Shown one piece after another: positions 61,792-64,000 of a stretch of DNA of 64,000 nt. Below the pieces are notes generated by a model. The model had not been told where the DNA came from, ran no database searches, and was given only the letters and a program-made list of their open reading frames with translations. Where the stretch lies: assembly GCA_903860915.1 (NCBI GenBank), contig CAIOSJ010000023.1, positions 62,001-126,000 of the forward strand, in the 5' to 3' direction. This DNA comes from an uncultured Actinomycetes bacterium (GTDB lineage: Bacteria; Actinomycetota; Acidimicrobiia; Acidimicrobiales; RAAP-2). The stretch's first letter is position 1, and the number at the start of each line of letters is the position of its first letter. The position numbers and the translations under genes were made by a program.

Positions 61792-62757
61792 CTATCGATC
61801 CTTTCGCTGACGCTTGGTTTTAGAGCGGGGGTGCTCTTTCTTATTGAGACTTGAAGGTTGAGGGTTTTGATCTACCTTCTTCGGGGCCGCGCCGGCCTTA
61901 GCTCCGGACTTGGCTGATTCGGGGTTACTTACCCCGGTGCGAAACAAAACGTCTTGGGTAGCGATACGAACAGCCGTTGAAACAACCATGTACAGCACCA
62001 CCGCAGCCGGAATGACGAAGTAGAAGTAGGCGAACAAAATCGGCATGATCTTCTGCATGGTTTCTTGTTGCTTCGGTACTACTTGACCCGCCTTCTTGTT
62101 CCGCGAGTTCATTTGCGACATTTGGAAGTACTGCAAACCTACCGCTACAGCAACAAATATAAAGAAGGGAATTGCCGCCAATGTAGTGGCATGCGCACTG
62201 AAAGGCTTGAGGGATAGGTCCATCCCAAATGCCTTAATTGCACCATGTGCTGATCGTAGATTTTCGTACATATGTGACGTCGTTGGTATGTAGCGTGGAA
62301 GGGAAACGGGGAGTGGGTGAGGGGTGGCCAAGGTCACTTGACCGGGCACCGTGTTCGAAAGACCCTTAATAACCGAGTACAAAATGAAGAGAAATGGTGC
62401 CTGGGCTACGACGGGAAGACAGCCACCCAGCGGATTGGCCCCTTCTTCCTTGTACAGCTTCATCATTTCTTCGTTCAGGGTTTGGCGATTCTCCGCCCCC
62501 TTGTACATCTGCTGAAGTTTCTTCATCTCCGGCTGCAAACGCTGCATGGCCATCATCGACTTCGTACTCTTCACCGTCAGGGGAGTCAGGGCGCCCATAA
62601 TCACCAAGGTAAGGAGGGCAATGGCGACCGCATAGTTGGGTATGAGGCCATAGAAAAAGGCCAAAAGCCAACCAAAACCGTGAAAAATAGGCTGAAAAAC
62701 TTGTCCGACAGAGTGCACGATCCCCGTTGTGGGGGCTGCGGTTAGGAAAAATGGCAC
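61792..62757 (-). CDS. yidC: Membrane protein insertase YidC
   Basis: The 321-residue protein is the short Gram-positive form without the large periplasmic domain. Helix 1 is near residues 30-50 (WLLAFFYGLIPNYAVAIALLT). The cytoplasmic hairpin MQRLQPEMKKLQQMYKGAENRQTLNEEMMKLYKEEGANPLGGCLPV and three to four further helices follow, ending in a basic tail rich in Lys and Arg. The start is GTG at 62757. Together with YidD it inserts small membrane proteins. Confidence 0.95.
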   Translation of the reverse strand: MPFFLTAAPTTGIVHSVGQVFQPIFHGFGWLLAFFYGLIPNYAVAIALLTLVIMGALTPLTVKSTKSMMAMQRLQPEMKKLQQMYKGAENRQTLNEEMMKLYKEEGANPLGGCLPVVAQAPFLFILYSVIKGLSNTVPGQVTLATPHPLPVSLPRYIPTTSHMYENLRSAHGAIKAFGMDLSLKPFSAHATTLAAIPFFIFVAVAVGLQYFQMSQMNSRNKKAGQVVPKQQETMQKIMPILFAYFYFVIPAAVVLYMVVSTAVRIATQDVLFRTGVSNPESAKSGAKAGAAPKKVDQNPQPSSLNKKEHPRSKTKRQRKDR

Positions 62758-62764
62758 GGGTTGA

Positions 62765-63052
62765 TCAACCTTTTCTCTCGGGTACGAGGTCCACGCCGTG
62801 TGAACCCAGGGGATGGCAACGCAGTAGGCGACGTACCGTTAAATAAAGACCCCGCAATGCGCCGTGTTCCGCCACGGCTTCGCGACCGTAGGTAGAACAG
62901 GTGGGGTAGAAGCGGCAGGGCGAAGGGCGATGTGACGTTAACGATTGATACAAACGAAAGCACTGATCTAGTGAGGTGGCCAGTGGCGAGCGATTACTGG
63001 TAGCAGCCAGCGCTTCGAAGGGCGCTTCGCAGTTGTTCTCTAAGTTGGTCAT
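62765..63052 (-). CDS. yidD: Membrane protein insertion efficiency factor YidD
   Basis: The 95-residue protein includes the YidD core [33 protein letters not shown] and [15 protein letters not shown], with the three conserved cysteines. The first 30 residues are an extension not found in most members and overlap rnpA by 59 nt. No other ATG, GTG or TTG lies in frame before the core, so the long start is forced unless a rare codon is used. Confidence 0.9.
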   Translation of the reverse strand: MTNLENNCEAPFEALAATSNRSPLATSLDQCFRLYQSLTSHRPSPCRFYPTCSTYGREAVAEHGALRGLYLTVRRLLRCHPLGSHGVDLVPERKG

Positions 63053-63326
63053 AAGTTAGTTCCTTGGTAGCAAAACCACACTTGATCAGGTATAATCCCT
63101 GTCCGCAGTGGGGTTGAATTTCGTCCATCAGGCTACGCAGGCGGCGGCGAATGGTGTTGCGTTCCACCGCGTTGCCAACGGCCCGGCCAATAGCAAAGGC
63201 CACGAGAAACTCCTCTGACAGCTCGTTCGACGCCACAAAATGAACGCGGATCGAGCCCGAACGACCTCGTCCCGTGGGGGAGGTCAATCGGACGAACTGC
63301 CGGTGGGAGTGCACCCGCCCCGGCAC
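62994..63326 (-). CDS. rnpA: Ribonuclease P protein component
   Basis: The 110-residue protein helps the RNase P RNA to cut 5' leaders from tRNA precursors. The RNR motif is [21 protein letters not shown] (near 48-68). GTG 63326 starts 6 nt after the rpmH stop; GTG 63314 (VHSHRQF) is an alternative. It overlaps yidD at its end. Confidence 0.93.
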   Translation of the reverse strand: MPGRVHSHRQFVRLTSPTGRGRSGSIRVHFVASNELSEEFLVAFAIGRAVGNAVERNTIRRRLRSLMDEIQPHCGQGLYLIKCGFATKELTYDQLREQLRSALRSAGCYQ

Positions 63327-63332
63327 GACGAA

Positions 63333-63467
63333 TCAGACCGTCAGCGAGTGACGACCCTTGTCGCGACGCGATTTCAGCACGGCGCGGCCAGCACGAGTCC
63401 TCATGCGGGCACGGAAGCCGTGTGTTTTCGCACGCTTTCGGTTATTTGGTTGATATGTACGCTTCAC
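63333..63467 (-). CDS. rpmH: 50S ribosomal protein L34
   Basis: The 44-residue protein, starting at GTG 63467 and ending at 63333, reads [22 protein letters not shown] and continues as a basic protein to RHSLTV, a standard L34. AGAAGAGG precedes the start. It is transcribed away from dnaA and heads the rnpA-yidD-yidC unit. Confidence 0.96.
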   Translation of the reverse strand: MKRTYQPNNRKRAKTHGFRARMRTRAGRAVLKSRRDKGRHSLTV

Positions 63468-63634
63468 GAGAACCTCTTCTCAAAACTTGGTTTCTATCGA
63501 CGCTGAGTCCCCTGGGGACGAAGCTCGATACCACGAGAAGCGAGTCTATCGCTTCGCGTGAGTGTCCATTGGCACGACATGGATTTTTCGTGTATGGTGA
63601 CGCTCCCAACGTTACGGTGGAGACCGAAAAACGG

Positions 63635-63677
63635 TGTGGAAAAGCCTGTGGAAAGGAGGTCAGAACCCTGTGGATAA
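63635..63677 (+). promoter_or_regulatory. DnaA-box cluster at the dnaA start
   Basis: TGTGGAAAA (63635-63643), TGTGGAAAG (63647-63655) and TGTGGATAA (63669-63677) follow each other. The last is the exact complement of the consensus TTATCCACA and covers the dnaA start codon. This fits DnaA autoregulation or part of oriC; the rest of the origin may be beyond the window between dnaA and dnaN. The 202-nt gap before dnaA holds nothing else I recognise. Confidence 0.65.
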
Positions 63678-64000
63678 CTTACTAGACGACAACGCTGATC
63701 TCTGGATAGACCTCCAGCAAGCCATACGAAATGGGGTTTCTGAGGCTTCGTGGCAAGCTGGCCTACACGCCCTGACCCTTGTGTCTATTTCTAGCGATAT
63801 CGCAACCTTCGGATTGCCCAATCAGGTCCAACTCAACCGCATCCAACAGCGCTATACCACCCTCATCGAGCAGAAATCCCGGGATCTCCTCGGTCCCGAC
63901 CTACGCACCGCCTTCGTAGTCGTGACGAGCTCCACTCCGAGCGTGGCGTCTGTTGCGACAACAGCAGCACCCGCCGTGATAGCCAGCCCGAGACCCGCCA
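63670..64000 (+). CDS. dnaA: Chromosomal replication initiator DnaA (partial)
   Basis: The first 110 codons are present and the gene runs off the right edge. The start is GTG 63670 with AGGAGGT about 11 nt upstream. Domain I (LWIDLQQAIRNGVSEASWQAGLHALTLVSIS and FGLPNQVQLNRIQQRYTTLIEQ) is typical of DnaA and interacts with helicase; a Ser/Thr/Ala-rich linker (domain II) begins near residue 88. The ATPase and DNA-binding domains lie outside. Position beside rpmH supports the assignment. Confidence 0.95.
   Translation, partial: MDNLLDDNADLWIDLQQAIRNGVSEASWQAGLHALTLVSISSDIATFGLPNQVQLNRIQQRYTTLIEQKSRDLLGPDLRTAFVVVTSSTPSVASVATTAAPAVIASPRPA

Overview
The window is a contiguous, gene-dense chromosomal segment from an actinobacterium. 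It ends in the first third of dnaA and carries the usual origin-proximal set of that phylum: rpmH, rnpA, yidD, yidC, jag, rsmG, parA/parB with parS sites, a CwlM-like protein, trxA/trxB, murJ with its DUF6049-type partner, and pcnB. Beside these lie rpsF-ssb-rpsR-rplI-dnaB and the DUF5318/padR/ino1 block, which in mycobacteria also lies near the origin. A GlnR-type operator before amtB-glnK, EtfD, Ino1 and a tRNA-Gly beside dcd point the same way. Moderate GC (high fifties by eye) and a single-domain MurJ suggest a lineage outside Mycobacteriales, perhaps Acidimicrobiia; that placement is inference.

Layout: 1-5.3 kb, a partial PotA-like ATPase, glnK-amtB under a GlnR-like operator, an EtfD-type Fe-S oxidoreductase, dcd and tRNA-Gly(CCC). 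5.9-11.5 kb, a complete carbohydrate-type ABC importer followed by a class V aminotransferase. 11.5-25.9 kb, an 11-gene minus-strand operon with mostly overlapping stops and starts, facing a divergent TetR gene. 26.6-31.8 kb, a quinone oxidoreductase, a DAO-family flavoenzyme, a DUF4389 membrane protein, an orphan OmpR-type regulator and a peroxiredoxin. 31.8-36.5 kb, a branched-chain 2-oxoacid dehydrogenase operon (E1 alpha, E1 beta, E2) that continues into a 2OG-Fe(II) oxygenase and a formaldehyde-activating-enzyme homologue. 36.5-46.1 kb, an MFS exporter, rlmN, an SDR, dnaB to rpsF, panB, DUF5318, padR and ino1. 46.1-47.5 kb, a pentapeptide-repeat gene in gene-poor DNA with a decayed serine recombinase fragment. 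47.5-64 kb, the origin-proximal set, including a nearly gene-free stretch of about 2 kb (57.8-59.8 kb) with three parS sites and a fourth just beyond.

The most interesting system is the 11-gene operon at 11.5-25.9 kb. Its core (GNAT acyltransferase, N-succinylamino acid racemase of the enolase superfamily, M20 hydrolase) is the three-enzyme set known to convert D-amino acids irreversibly to L-amino acids through N-succinyl intermediates. Here it is translationally coupled to two S12 serine hydrolases of the MlrB/D-aminopeptidase type, an M81 (MlrC-like) metallopeptidase, an M1 aminopeptidase with an altered GAMEN motif, an asparaginase, a HemL-like aminotransferase, an acyl-CoA ligase and a MaoC-type hydratase. 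I read it as a catabolic unit for D-amino-acid-containing or otherwise modified peptides, such as cyanobacterial peptides or peptidoglycan fragments. The function is inference; the gene content and coupling are directly visible.

A second unusual grouping is a formaldehyde-activating-enzyme homologue overlapping a 2OG oxygenase gene. Several plus-strand genes without a Shine-Dalgarno sequence have a TANNNT hexamer 6-8 nt before the start codon, which suggests leaderless transcription.
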